Shown here piece by piece: positions 16,374 to 25,362 of a stretch of DNA of 55,679 nucleotides. The translations under genes were made by a program, and so were the position numbers. The DNA is taken from NCBI GenBank assembly GCA_017395045.1, contig JAFPWG010000023.1, forward strand, positions 1 to 55,679, read 5' to 3'. The stretch is from Bacteroidales bacterium. GTDB lineage: Bacteria; Bacteroidota; Bacteroidia; Bacteroidales; UBA932. Position 1 is the stretch's first letter; the number at the start of each line of letters is the position of its first letter. The notes beneath the pieces are model-generated. The model was not told the DNA's origin. It did not search any database and saw nothing but the letters and a program-made list of their open reading frames with translations.

Positions 16374-17582
16374 TTATAGATGATAGACGTTCTTTCCCAA
16401 GAGATACCGCTCCAATACGTCAGCCATGCCGAGCATTTCCCTGCGCAATATCTTTTGGAAGGAGCTCCGAAGGATGGCAGAGACGAAATCCTTGATTTCA
16501 TACCTGAATCCATCGCCTACGAAGGGATAAAAGCATTTCTTGTCCAGGTTCCGGTCGTCGTAGCGGATTTCAAAGTAATCGGTTCTCCACCACGGAGCGG
16601 GAACCAGGGCATAGCCTTTTGTACCGGAGATGACCATGTTTCCTTCCGATTTGGCACCCGGTCCTACCTTGAAGGTGGCAATTCCCTTGTCGTAGCGCAG
16701 GATTCCCTTCGTAAAGATGTCTTTCCCGTCAGCCATCCTCGTGAAGAAAGATACATCCCGGTAATCGGTTCCCAAAAGCTTGAATATCGGGAGCAGTGCG
16801 ATGCCGGCGTCCTCGCTCATGCTGCCGTTTGGACCCGAAACGCTCACATCCATGATTTCGCCGATGGCACCGGATTTAAGAAGGGAAACCAGATGGCCGA
16901 AGGCCGGGCAGTAAGCGGTCTTGTCGGACAGCATCAGGACCAGTTTTTTCCTGTCGGCGATTGCGAACAGTTCTTCGGACTCCTTGGTGGTGAAAGCAAT
17001 CGGAGTTTCGCAGAGTACGTGCTTGCCTTTCTCCAAAGCCTCTTTTACCTGCTGGTAGTGTAGATCCGCAGGGGATGCGACGAAGAGAGCGTCGCAGGCA
17101 TCCGGGTCCGATTCGATTTCGATGCTGTTCACGACCCCAGCCTCGCGGATGAAACTGCTTTTGACATCGTCCGGCGCCAAAATCCCAACCTTGACGGAGG
17201 GGCGTTCTCCTCTCAGAAGCGTACTTGAAATCCCTTCTGTTCGGGGTAGATAAACCACCTCACAATACTCTTTCAGATAATCGAAGTATCCTTCCCAGTC
17301 GGAGCCGATGGCAAAGATGTCCACCCCGTATTTCTGGATATCGTCAATCTTCTGCCCCTTGTATTCTTCGATGACAATCTGGTCGGCGTACCCCGTGGAC
17401 CTGACGGCTTCGATGCGCTCCATCAGATTGTTGTAGGAGTTCATCTTGCCGCGTTCGATGTCGAACTTGTCGGTCGTAACGCCCACGATGAGCCAGTCGC
17501 CCAGGGCCTTCGCCCGCCTGAGCAGATTGATATGTCCCTGGTGCAGGAGGTCAAAGGTCCCGTATGTGATGACTTTTTTCAT
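16374..17582 (-). CDS. Fusion: TagD-like cytidylyltransferase + Gfo/Idh/MocA-like domain
   Basis: 402 residues in two parts. Residues 1-126 are a glycerol-3-phosphate cytidylyltransferase-type enzyme with TYGTFDLLHQGH (6-17, HxGH motif) and the closing RTEGISSTLLR (114-124). Residues 129-402 follow the Gfo/Idh/MocA plan: a Rossmann start KVGILAPDD, the ALFVASPADLH stretch, then VLCETPIAF where the conserved EKP reads ETP (Thr193 in place of the usual catalytic Lys), and the C-terminal beta-sheet part. The first domain probably makes a CDP-activated polyol such as CDP-glycerol. The second may act on a related compound, or may have lost dehydrogenase activity given the missing Lys. The gene lies three bases before a GT4 gene and within the operon carrying two LicD proteins, which use CDP-linked donors. 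Confidence 0.85.
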   Translation of the reverse strand: MKKVITYGTFDLLHQGHINLLRRAKALGDWLIVGVTTDKFDIERGKMNSYNNLMERIEAVRSTGYADQIVIEEYKGQKIDDIQKYGVDIFAIGSDWEGYFDYLKEYCEVVYLPRTEGISSTLLRGERPSVKVGILAPDDVKSSFIREAGVVNSIEIESDPDACDALFVASPADLHYQQVKEALEKGKHVLCETPIAFTTKESEELFAIADRKKLVLMLSDKTAYCPAFGHLVSLLKSGAIGEIMDVSVSGPNGSMSEDAGIALLPIFKLLGTDYRDVSFFTRMADGKDIFTKGILRYDKGIATFKVGPGAKSEGNMVISGTKGYALVPAPWWRTDYFEIRYDDRNLDKKCFYPFVGDGFRYEIKDFVSAILRSSFQKILRREMLGMADVLERYLLGKNVYHL

Positions 17583-17598
17583 CGTTGTTCGCTAAATC

Positions 17599-18279
17599 TT
17601 ACGGATTGGAAATATCCCATCGGACGGAGTCCCGGATTACCCGGGAAGGATTCCCGACACTGAGGGTTTTTGGAGGTATATCTTTGGTAACCAGGGATCT
17701 GAATCCGATAACGGCATCATCTCCGATGGTTACACCTTTCAGGATGGCCACATCCTTGGCTGTCCAGACATGGTTGCCGATGGTAATGGACGCCGGCTTG
17801 TTCAAAGGCTCGGAAGAGTCCACATCCGAATAAATGGAGTGGGTGTCGGTCGTCCAGATGTCCAATCCCTCTGCAAAGACACAGTGTTTCCCGATATTCA
17901 ACTGGATGGACTGGCCGCCATGAATGATGTTACCGCCCCCAAACGACGAACAGGTCCCGATATGGATGCGGTTATTGTTTCCGATAACTTTGATCCTGAC
18001 ATTGAAAAAAACCGTGCCGGGATCAATATCAATGATATGGCCGCTACCCCTGACAATGATGTCAGAATTGAAAAAGGTAGCATGGTCCAGGTTGAGGTGA
18101 TTATCCTTTCCTTGGATGGAAATGGAGCTGCGGGTAAGCCATGCCCTGCTGCTTTTGATGGTATTCCCGGACGGACACGCTATCTTGCTATGAAATATCC
18201 GGGTATTATCCCGCAGCAGATATACGGGATGTCTCAGGAGGGCATAGAGCGTTTTAATATGGTCTTTATTCAGGAACAT
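17599..18279 (-). CDS. Left-handed beta-helix acyltransferase (hexapeptide repeat)
   Basis: 226 residues from ATG 18279, two bases after the stop of the upstream HAD gene; a TTG further up (18306) lies inside that gene and is rejected. The protein has irregular hexapeptide repeats (IDIDPGTVFF, IHIGTCSSFGGG, LNIGKHCVF), an extended loop holding the acetyl-transfer DTHSIY motif, and the standard C-terminal set ITIGNHVWTAKDVAILKGV, DDAVIGFRSLVTKDIPP, VGNPSRVIR. This is the maltose/serine/galactoside O-acetyltransferase architecture. It probably acetylates a sugar of the polysaccharide repeat unit. The trimeric, cytoplasmic nature is known for the family; the substrate is not known. Confidence 0.82.
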   Translation of the reverse strand: MFLNKDHIKTLYALLRHPVYLLRDNTRIFHSKIACPSGNTIKSSRAWLTRSSISIQGKDNHLNLDHATFFNSDIIVRGSGHIIDIDPGTVFFNVRIKVIGNNNRIHIGTCSSFGGGNIIHGGQSIQLNIGKHCVFAEGLDIWTTDTHSIYSDVDSSEPLNKPASITIGNHVWTAKDVAILKGVTIGDDAVIGFRSLVTKDIPPKTLSVGNPSRVIRDSVRWDISNP

Positions 18280-18281
18280 TC

Positions 18282-18710
18282 CTATTTGAACAGCCGTTTG
18301 TACCAAGGACGTTTCTTCTTTCGTTCCTGCTTGATTCCGGAGACCATTTCGTAGATGTCGCCCCAGTCAGGGAGTCCGCCCAGGTTATGGTCGTCGATAT
18401 ATAAGTCAGCAATCACTTTCTGGGACTTGTCGGATCTGCCCTGAAACAGGTAACCGGCGGGATGATTGCTGTTCACAGCATAGAAATCCAATCCACGCTT
18501 GTGGCAGAAATCGACCGCCTCCTGCAGGAGGTTCCCGTCTCGGGCGGTCCAAAGGATCAGGCGATGCCCGTCGCCAGCGAGCGCCTTGAGGGTGTCGATG
18601 GCGAAGGGCTTCTCCTTTCCGATGGATGGATATTTATGTTCTACGATGGTGCCGTCAAAGTCGACGGCGATGGTGAGGCCTTTACTTCTTGTCGTCTTCT
18701 CCGTATCCAT
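18282..18710 (-). CDS. Small HAD-family hydrolase (BT_0820-like)
   Basis: 142 residues. TIAVDFDGTIVEH carries the HAD motif I (Asp17, Asp19), LILWTARDG motif II, and DLYIDDHNLGG the last acidic motif; the short length and GLPDWGDIYEMV near the end fit a Bacteroidetes HAD group of which BT_0820 is an example. The reaction is unknown, possibly removal of a phosphate from a sugar or polyol precursor. The start is uncertain: ATG 18710 is taken because it is the last of seven in-frame ATGs, all of which lie inside the (Tyr-Gly) repeat of the wzc gene read in another frame. The overlap with wzc is at least 29 bases. Confidence 0.75.
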   Translation of the reverse strand: MDTEKTTRSKGLTIAVDFDGTIVEHKYPSIGKEKPFAIDTLKALAGDGHRLILWTARDGNLLQEAVDFCHKRGLDFYAVNSNHPAGYLFQGRSDKSQKVIADLYIDDHNLGGLPDWGDIYEMVSGIKQERKKKRPWYKRLFK

Positions 18711-21030
18711 ATCCATAACCATATCCGTATCCATAACCGTAACCATATCCATAGCCGTAGGCGCCATAAGCGCGGCGGACGACGGAACCGTTCAGGATGA
18801 CGGCCATATTCTTGAGTTTGCCACTCTCGTACAGGGTGTCCAGTTCAGGGAGGATGCGCTTGTCGATCTGTCCGCAACGGATGACGAAGAGATTCATATC
18901 CACAACGCGGTTGATCACATAAGGATCCGCCACGACATTCACCGGCACGGAGTCCAGGATGATATAGTCGTAAGTCTTCTTGAGTTCGTTGATGAGATTT
19001 TCAAAGCGCTTGCGGCCGAGCAGTTCCGTAGGGTTCGGCGGTACGTGGCCGGCAGGGATGAAGTCAACGCCTTCAATGACATTGTTCCGGATGATTGCTC
19101 CGATCTCCATCTGGTCGTCATACAGGTAGTTGGACAGACCGGCGGACTTGTGTTTTAGTCCGAACTGACTGGACAGCGTTCGCTTGCGAAGGTCGGTGTC
19201 GATGAGAATAACCCTCTTTTGAGCATCCGCAAGGCATGCAGCCAAGTTGGTATCCACAAAGGTCTTACCGGCACTGACACTGAAGGAAGTCGTTGCGATG
19301 ACGGCGTGGTCCGTACCTTCCGGTTTCATGAATTCAAGGTTGGTGGTCATCAGGCGCATCGCCTCCGTGAAGATTCCTTTGGAGTTTGGATCGTAGTAAA
19401 CTCCATTCTTAATTTCTTTCTTCTGGCTCTTCTTGAGTTTCCGGAGGGGAATTTCAGCGAGGAATGGTACTGAAATGGCGCTCTCAACATCTTTGCGGGT
19501 CTTTACGCGGGTATCGATGAACAGGAGTGAAAGCAAGATAACCGCCGGAATGGCCAAGCCGATGAGGAAGGCCAGCAGAAGCATCTTGTTCCTGTCCGGA
19601 TAAATGGGAGAGCCGGAGGTGGTCGCGGAATCAATCATCCGGGCGTTGTTATCCACCATGCTCTGGGCCAGGGCGTTTTCCTCACGCTTGTTCAGCAGAT
19701 ACAGATACAGGGACTCCTTGATCTTCTGTTGGCGTTCGATGGAGAGCATCTGGCGCGCCTTTGCCGGCATCTGGGTGAAGTTCTGCATGGACTCGTGCTC
19801 CTTCTCAGCCAGGTCTTCCTTGCGCATGTTCAGGCTAAGCATCAGGTTATCGATATAGCCGAGGATGTTCTGGCGGATGGTGTTCAAATTCGCTTCCACC
19901 TCCTTGACGGCCGGACTGTCCACGCTGGATTGCTCGACCAGACGGGCGCGACGGTTGATTTGCTCGTTGTATTCGGCGATGCGGTTATCGATTCGAGGAT
20001 CTTCCAGGCCGGTGTTTACCGGAATCATGTCGTATGAGATGAAAGAGCTGGTCAGGTAGTCCTTCAGATACTCTGCCAATGAGATACGGGTCTCGATCCG
20101 GATAATCTCATTGTTGAATTCCCGGCTTTTCGTTAAGTATTCGTTGGCGGCATTGCCGATATTCATTGTTCCCTGTGCGCTCTGGTATCGGGCCAGGTCG
20201 GTTTCAACGTCACCCAGTTCAGCCTGGATGATCAGGAGACGTTCGTTGATGAAGGCGGCAGTATTGATGGCACTCTGGTTCTTTTCCCGAATGGCATCTT
20301 CGTTGTATTTTTCAATCAGCGTATTCAGGATATCGTTCGCACGTTGGGCGTTGTAATCCTGGACGAAAAGATTCAGGAGCGCACCGCTGCCTTGAGTGAC
20401 ACTGAGCCTGGAGATGAAACCGTTCGCGGCATTCAGGACAGGGATCTTCTTGATTATAATCTCTTTTCCGTAATAATACGGACCATAAGAAGAAGTCGGT
20501 TTAAAGATCAACTTGTGGCCATCTACGGTTACCGTATCGCCAAGAGTGATGGTCTGGAAATCGCCGCCGGCAATCGGATTGACTCGGATGGTGCTCTGGT
20601 CGATGGGGGTGATTCTGGCTGCGAAAGAGTTGAAGGTCTCATCCTCGCGGGAGAAAAACAGCCGGACCGGTGTCCTTCGGTACAGTTCCACGTCACGCAG
20701 ACGGTCCCGGAAGGAATAGTTCACGTCCGCATCCAGCGTCTTGACGACTTCGGACATCAGATTCTTGGATTTCAACTGCAGCATTTCGTTGGTCATGTTG
20801 ACCATGTTGACCATCCGGCTGTAATTAGCCATGGCGGTTCCGCTGACAGAGCTGCTCGGATCCTTGATGATAACCTTAGCGTCGCTCCGGTATATGAACG
20901 GCAGCTGAGTGTACTTATAATAAGCATAGCCGCAGGCGATACCGACACATAATACAAACCAATACCAGTTCCTAAGAAGGTAGAGGAACAGGTCAGCGAT
21001 GTTGATATGGTTGTTCTTTGACGTTTCCAT
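18682..21030 (-). CDS. wzc: Polysaccharide co-polymerase/tyrosine autokinase (Wzc-type)
   Basis: 782 residues from ATG 21030 (TTG 21054 lies upstream and is not needed). Wzz-type N-terminal domain with a first membrane helix at about 22-38, a long periplasmic coiled-coil part, a second helix near 485-510 (MLLLAFLIGLAIPAVILL), then a cytoplasmic BY-kinase: Walker A SVSAGKT, Walker A' VILIDTDLR, Walker B YIILDSVP. The C-terminus has a Tyr cluster of 11 tyrosines, ten of them in an unbroken Tyr-Gly repeat. Wzc sets chain length and, by cycling tyrosine phosphorylation, drives export together with Wza, whose gene lies 32 bases upstream. The kinase assignment is firm. Confidence 0.92.
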   Translation of the reverse strand: METSKNNHINIADLFLYLLRNWYWFVLCVGIACGYAYYKYTQLPFIYRSDAKVIIKDPSSSVSGTAMANYSRMVNMVNMTNEMLQLKSKNLMSEVVKTLDADVNYSFRDRLRDVELYRRTPVRLFFSREDETFNSFAARITPIDQSTIRVNPIAGGDFQTITLGDTVTVDGHKLIFKPTSSYGPYYYGKEIIIKKIPVLNAANGFISRLSVTQGSGALLNLFVQDYNAQRANDILNTLIEKYNEDAIREKNQSAINTAAFINERLLIIQAELGDVETDLARYQSAQGTMNIGNAANEYLTKSREFNNEIIRIETRISLAEYLKDYLTSSFISYDMIPVNTGLEDPRIDNRIAEYNEQINRRARLVEQSSVDSPAVKEVEANLNTIRQNILGYIDNLMLSLNMRKEDLAEKEHESMQNFTQMPAKARQMLSIERQQKIKESLYLYLLNKREENALAQSMVDNNARMIDSATTSGSPIYPDRNKMLLLAFLIGLAIPAVILLSLLFIDTRVKTRKDVESAISVPFLAEIPLRKLKKSQKKEIKNGVYYDPNSKGIFTEAMRLMTTNLEFMKPEGTDHAVIATTSFSVSAGKTFVDTNLAACLADAQKRVILIDTDLRKRTLSSQFGLKHKSAGLSNYLYDDQMEIGAIIRNNVIEGVDFIPAGHVPPNPTELLGRKRFENLINELKKTYDYIILDSVPVNVVADPYVINRVVDMNLFVIRCGQIDKRILPELDTLYESGKLKNMAVILNGSVVRRAYGAYGYGYGYGYGYGYGYGYGYGEDDKK
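18700..18759 (-). repeat. Six-base tandem repeat encoding (Tyr-Gly)10
   Basis: Ten imperfect units of TAYGGN on the minus strand form the autophosphorylation tail of Wzc. In the next frame the same bases give Met-Asp/Met-Val units that supply the possible ATG starts of the HAD gene. Gain or loss of units would change the tyrosine number without shifting either frame. Confidence 0.85.
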
Positions 21031-21062
21031 TGTTTGATAGCGGGAGAAAAACAAGTGGATTA

Positions 21063-21821
21063 TTATTTGGCGAGCCTGGTCCAGACCAGAATATTGGCTG
21101 CCATATTGGCGAAGGTCATCATCATGGTGATAGACTGCTGAATGGCTTGACCGGTCTGAGAGCGCATCCAGCGGGCGGGCTTTACATACACGATATCATT
21201 CTGCTGGAGGTAGAATACTGGAGAGTCAAACATCTCGATAGTCTGGAAATCGACGGAATAGGCTTTTCGGACTCCATTCTCCGTGCGGATAACCTCAACC
21301 TCCTTGATTTTTTCTCCATTTGTCGGGGCGACAACCTGAAGCAGGTTTATGCTTCGACCGGCAACTGTCATAGGGGTACTCGTCCCGTACTTGACCAGCG
21401 TTACGGTAAAGTTCTGCAGATTCACGCTCACGACAGGTTCACGGATGTATCCGGAGCCGATAATCCGGTTGGCGATATCGCGCTGCACCTCGCGCAAAGT
21501 CATTCCTTCCACAGGAATCGTCCCGAGAACAGGGAAGTCGATATTTCCCTGTGAATCTACGAGATAGGTTGCTTCCTGAGTCGTACCTACGCCATCCTGG
21601 ATGATTGCCCCTACGTTGAAGGGCTTGGCGAGGTCCGGATCACTACTGTATACGCGGATGCTCAAGCGGTCCATTTGCTGGACTTTGAGTTCCGGCGCCG
21701 GTTTGGCAGGGTAGTCTTTCCCGTACTCCATATCCTTGATGTAAGTGATCTGGGACGGCGTCACGCACGCGCTGACCGACAGGACCAACGCGAGGAGGGA
21801 CCATTTAATCGTTCTTTTCAT
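21063..21821 (-). CDS. wza: Polysaccharide export lipoprotein (Wza-type)
   Basis: 252 residues. Signal peptide with lipobox SVSAC (Cys19). The polysaccharide-export domain follows (LKVQQMDRLSIRVYSSDPDL), then two SLBB-type beta-grasp units (IDFPVLGTIPVEGMTLREVQ and VTLVKYGTSTPMTVAGRSINLLQVV), and a C-terminal hydrophobic segment. It is shorter than Escherichia coli Wza (379 residues), as is usual in Bacteroidetes. It forms the outer-membrane export channel that works with Wzc, encoded just downstream. The first 17 bases of the gene overlap the end of the upstream glycosyltransferase gene. Confidence 0.9.
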   Translation of the reverse strand: MKRTIKWSLLALVLSVSACVTPSQITYIKDMEYGKDYPAKPAPELKVQQMDRLSIRVYSSDPDLAKPFNVGAIIQDGVGTTQEATYLVDSQGNIDFPVLGTIPVEGMTLREVQRDIANRIIGSGYIREPVVSVNLQNFTVTLVKYGTSTPMTVAGRSINLLQVVAPTNGEKIKEVEVIRTENGVRKAYSVDFQTIEMFDSPVFYLQQNDIVYVKPARWMRSQTGQAIQQSITMMMTFANMAANILVWTRLAK

Positions 21822-22917
21822 CGTTATAGATTTTTATCGTTTTATCAATCATTCCTTCCAGGGTGAAGAGCCTGTCGAAACGCTCGAGGGCCCCCTTGGA
21901 GAACTTTTCGTGAAGGGAGGCGTCCGTACAGATGGTCCGGATAGCCTTGGCGAGAGCCTCTGAGTCCTTGATAGGGACGTTCAGCCCGGATTCGCCGTCG
22001 GCGTTGACCCATGAAACGCCGGACTCGGGGACCTTGGTGGCGACGACCGGCTTGCCCAGGGACATCGCCTCGATCTGGACGATCCCAAAGGCCTCGGTCT
22101 TCATAATCGAACTGAGGACGAAGACATCGCAGGCGGCAAGGAGGGCGTGCATCTCTTCATCTTCCACGTAACCAAGCAGCTTCACGTTCCCATCGACGCC
22201 ATTGATGCGGATGTCTTCTTCCAGGTTTTCCCGGACGGGACCGTCGCCCACGATGAGGACCTGGTAGTCCGGGCCGAGATGCTTCGCGGCCGCAACCAGG
22301 TAACCATAGCCCTTATAAGGGACCAGGCGGCCGATGGAAACGACCAGTTTCCTGCCAGGATAGCGTTCTTTCCATTCCGCGGCAATCCTTTCATTGAAAG
22401 TGACCGGTTTGATGCCGATGGGAAGGGCGACCGTCTTGTCTTGGACATCCTTCAGGTAAGGGGATTCCTTCAGGTAAACGGGAGTGGTCCCTACAATCGT
22501 GTCCGCCCGGCGGATGAGCCACCGCTGCAGGGGAGCGTAGAATCGTAACAGCGTCTTCTGCTTGAGGATGTCGCTGTGCCAGTGGAGGATGACGCGACCC
22601 TTGTAACCGCTCAGGCGGAGTGCCAGGCAGGCCATCGGATCCGGATGGTGGACGTGTATGATATTGTATTCGCCCTTGTGCTTCCTGAGCCAGGAAACCA
22701 TTTTGGGTGCAATCATCGTTGCGGCCATCTTGCGCCAGGCCTTCAGGCAGATTACGCGTCCATGCCCGTTCAGATGGATGATTTCATCCTTCTCCAACTC
22801 GGCACAGAGCATGTCACAATCGATCCCGCGGGCGGACAGGCCACCCGTGAGGTCCCACATGACTTTTTCCACGCCACCCCGGATGGGGTAGAACTTACCG
22901 AGCTGAAGTACTTTCAT
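21805..22917 (-). CDS. Glycosyltransferase family 4
   Basis: 370 residues. GT-B fold: FYPIRGGVEKVMWDLTGGL at the N-terminus, IIHVHHPDPMACLALRL mid-domain, and the donor site VSIGRLVPYKGYGYLVAA with E-x7-E in MKTEAFGIVQIEAMSLGKP. The layout resembles mannosyl- and galactosyltransferases of capsule loci. It should act at the cytoplasmic face of the inner membrane. Its 5' end overlaps the previous glycosyltransferase gene by 23 bases and its 3' end overlaps wza, so the genes are translationally coupled. Confidence 0.87.
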   Translation of the reverse strand: MKVLQLGKFYPIRGGVEKVMWDLTGGLSARGIDCDMLCAELEKDEIIHLNGHGRVICLKAWRKMAATMIAPKMVSWLRKHKGEYNIIHVHHPDPMACLALRLSGYKGRVILHWHSDILKQKTLLRFYAPLQRWLIRRADTIVGTTPVYLKESPYLKDVQDKTVALPIGIKPVTFNERIAAEWKERYPGRKLVVSIGRLVPYKGYGYLVAAAKHLGPDYQVLIVGDGPVRENLEEDIRINGVDGNVKLLGYVEDEEMHALLAACDVFVLSSIMKTEAFGIVQIEAMSLGKPVVATKVPESGVSWVNADGESGLNVPIKDSEALAKAIRTICTDASLHEKFSKGALERFDRLFTLEGMIDKTIKIYNDEKND

Positions 22918-24010
22918 CTTTCAAAAGCAGCGCAAACAATGCATCCCAGTCCTGGGCGAAGGGGGCTTCGGGAGTCCTGGGCAATATTCTGCCAAAGTTA
23001 CTGATTTTTCCCGAAATGACCAATTCCATCTGGTGGGCAAGGTCTTGAGCGTCATTGATATCGAAGAAAGAGACGGCGGCTGCACCGGCAGCGCTCTCCC
23101 GCGCATAGGGGAGATCGGCGAGCAGCATCGGCTTTCCGGCGGGTTTGAACTCGGAAATGGGAAGCCCCCAAGTCTCCACCCTGGAAGGGAATATGAGGCA
23201 CGCGGCCTTCCCGTAACAGTCGTACAACTCTTCCCTGGCCATGAAGCCGTGAAAGTCGATGGACGCGACATGCCCCCAGTTCTTGCGGAGCCAAGCCGTA
23301 TAGCGGTTTTCAGCGCCATTGACGGTCAGGATGACCTTGAATGCGTTGACGCCCAGTTTCTTCTCCAACTTTTCGGAGGCCTTGCACAGAAGCTCGAAGT
23401 TTTTATGGCAGTCCGGAGCCGCGGGATAAAGGAAGACGGGGACAGGCTCCTTGGCGGAAGTGTCAACGATTTCAGGCGCTTCGAAGGCCGGCGGGGCCAC
23501 GATGAAGCGGGACTTGTCCACATGGAGGATCCTGGACAGGCCGTCGCGCAACCATCGCTGCTGGACGATCAGGTAGTCGTTCCGATGGACATTCTTCCTG
23601 TAGGCGTACTTAGTGAACATGGCGAAGAGGGGAATCTTCTTGTCCATCCGGAAATCCCGCAGGCGGATCTTCAGAAACGGGAAGGATGTCTGGCAGTAAA
23701 CCGCCTGCCGCTTTGCCTTCACGTTCGGTGTCGTGTCGTGGAGGGACAGCCAGAGATCCGTTTCGGGGAGCTTTTCCGAGATCCCCTTCATCGTCACGTA
23801 CTCACATTTCAGTCGTTTTCCCCAACCGTCGATGCTCCAGGGAATCTCGATATAGTCGATTCCCGGATAGTCGCACAGTTCCCGCTTGTGCACCAAAGCG
23901 GTGACATGCAGGTCCTTCCGGCCGGACAGGTAGCGCAGGCAGTCCCGGAGGACGGTCAGCGTCCCGCCTCGCCGGATGTTTACGGCGGAGATGACGATGT
24001 TGCGGGTCAT
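22895..24010 (-). CDS. Glycosyltransferase family 4
   Basis: 371 residues. Starts MTRNIVISAVNIRRGGTLTVL, a typical opening of a GT4 subgroup in O-antigen loci. The donor half has PVFLYPAAPDCHKNFELLCK and RVETWGLPISEFKPAGKP, where the second Glu of the E-x7-E pattern is kept within a slightly different setting. It has no membrane segment. It is a probable assembly transferase of the repeat unit; the sugar is not predictable. The start overlaps the stop of the polymerase gene by four bases (ATGA). Confidence 0.82.
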   Translation of the reverse strand: MTRNIVISAVNIRRGGTLTVLRDCLRYLSGRKDLHVTALVHKRELCDYPGIDYIEIPWSIDGWGKRLKCEYVTMKGISEKLPETDLWLSLHDTTPNVKAKRQAVYCQTSFPFLKIRLRDFRMDKKIPLFAMFTKYAYRKNVHRNDYLIVQQRWLRDGLSRILHVDKSRFIVAPPAFEAPEIVDTSAKEPVPVFLYPAAPDCHKNFELLCKASEKLEKKLGVNAFKVILTVNGAENRYTAWLRKNWGHVASIDFHGFMAREELYDCYGKAACLIFPSRVETWGLPISEFKPAGKPMLLADLPYARESAAGAAAVSFFDINDAQDLAHQMELVISGKISNFGRILPRTPEAPFAQDWDALFALLLKDESTSAR

Positions 24011-25362
24011 TTTATGACAGGTTTTGTCCTGCTTTTTTTCCTTTCATCATTCTGCCGTTCCTTGTCTTCTTGTTCTCGAATTAACTCTAAATCTGAGGTC
24101 AGGAAGGTATAAGCAGCACAAAGTGATAGAAAAGGGAAGAGGTCCGTGGATACCTTCAGCCAAATGATGAAGTTGCACAGGACGGCCAGCATGAACAGGT
24201 GAGCCTGCTTGGGAAATGCCTTGACTGCAATGATACCGGTATAGATCATCACGGCGGAAATGGTAATCAGGCCGATGATGCCGAAATAGAAGATATACCG
24301 GCAGTATCCGACATCAGTCCCCATGTAAAACCCACGTTCTGAGAGCTCTCCGATATAGTTGGGATCGTTTCGCTGGTTCTCGAAGTACCCATCTCCGATA
24401 ATCCATGTATGGAGGTTGTCCGGCCAGATAAACATGGTCTCCAATTTGGCAGTTGAGTCTGTGGACCAATGGCCCTGTTCAACCATGCTGAAGAATCCTT
24501 CGAAACCGAAACGGAGCATGTCCTGGAACTGAGGAGAGGTGTTGTAAAAGAGGACGCAGACAGGAATTGTTATGAGCAGGACGACAATCCAACTTCCCAG
24601 CGAACTGTGATAATCTTCGTCAAACCGATGCCAACCAAAGTTCCTGAGTTCCATGAGGATCAGGTAGGCTAAGCCGACCAGGACTCCGACCAGCGTAGTC
24701 CGTGCAATCATGTTTCCCACCACGGTAATGATGATAAATGCAATGGTTAGGAGGAACTGGGGGATGTTATCCCGGTCCTTTCGGTTTTGTACAAGCAGGA
24801 AAGCGATGGCGACAAGGACGACGGCAAATCGGCTTCCACCAACATCCAGGGATGCCCCGATACCGTACATGCGTCCCAGGTCCTTCAACGTATCCTGTCC
24901 TTGAGCGACATTCGCATCCACGAAGAGACGTACGGCGGGAATGAATTCTATCAAAAGCGACATTACGCATTGGAACACACAAACCCAGGCAAGGTAATTG
25001 ACGATTAAGGGTATATCAATCTTCTTGTGTGTCAACCAGATACAGCAACAGACGGCAAAAGCGCCACTGAGCCAGATGATGGCGGACCGGATATAAGTCA
25101 CGTAAGTCATGTCCGGTGTCTGGTTGATGTTGATGGACAACAGCGATGCAATGGATACGAATACGGAAAGCAGGAGTAGGATCAACAAATCCCGGTGAAA
25201 GGAAAACTCCTTCCGCCGGATAAGAACGACCCCCAGGCAAATAATACCAAGGGCTCCCATTAAGTTCTTAGTGTTCGCAATGGGAAGGAACGAGTAGGTG
25301 ACCGGGAAGTAGAAACAGCTGACCAGGAATCCGGTCAGGAGTATTTTAAGCCACTTGATCAT
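24007..25362 (-). CDS. O-antigen/capsule polymerase (Wzy-type)
   Basis: 451 residues with about ten to twelve hydrophobic helices over nearly the whole length and a larger soluble loop at about 255-345 (YNTSPQFQDMLRFGF, then ETMFIWPDNLHTWIIGDGYFENQ), the place and character of the Wzy/WaaL periplasmic loop. Wzy proteins polymerise lipid-linked repeat units at the outer face of the inner membrane. Sequence identity in this family is always low, so the call rests on topology, the GDGY-type loop and the location among Wza, Wzc and Wzx. It is the only polymerase candidate in the cluster. The gene overlaps both neighbours by four bases. Confidence 0.78.
   Translation of the reverse strand: MIKWLKILLTGFLVSCFYFPVTYSFLPIANTKNLMGALGIICLGVVLIRRKEFSFHRDLLILLLLSVFVSIASLLSININQTPDMTYVTYIRSAIIWLSGAFAVCCCIWLTHKKIDIPLIVNYLAWVCVFQCVMSLLIEFIPAVRLFVDANVAQGQDTLKDLGRMYGIGASLDVGGSRFAVVLVAIAFLLVQNRKDRDNIPQFLLTIAFIIITVVGNMIARTTLVGVLVGLAYLILMELRNFGWHRFDEDYHSSLGSWIVVLLITIPVCVLFYNTSPQFQDMLRFGFEGFFSMVEQGHWSTDSTAKLETMFIWPDNLHTWIIGDGYFENQRNDPNYIGELSERGFYMGTDVGYCRYIFYFGIIGLITISAVMIYTGIIAVKAFPKQAHLFMLAVLCNFIIWLKVSTDLFPFLSLCAAYTFLTSDLELIREQEDKERQNDERKKSRTKPVIK

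Noticed and set aside
18700-18759. CRISPR-like or recombination repeat
   Set aside because: Six-base units without spacers inside a protein's Tyr-Gly tail; it is a coding microsatellite. No CRISPR array, tRNA, rRNA or insertion sequence was found anywhere in the window.
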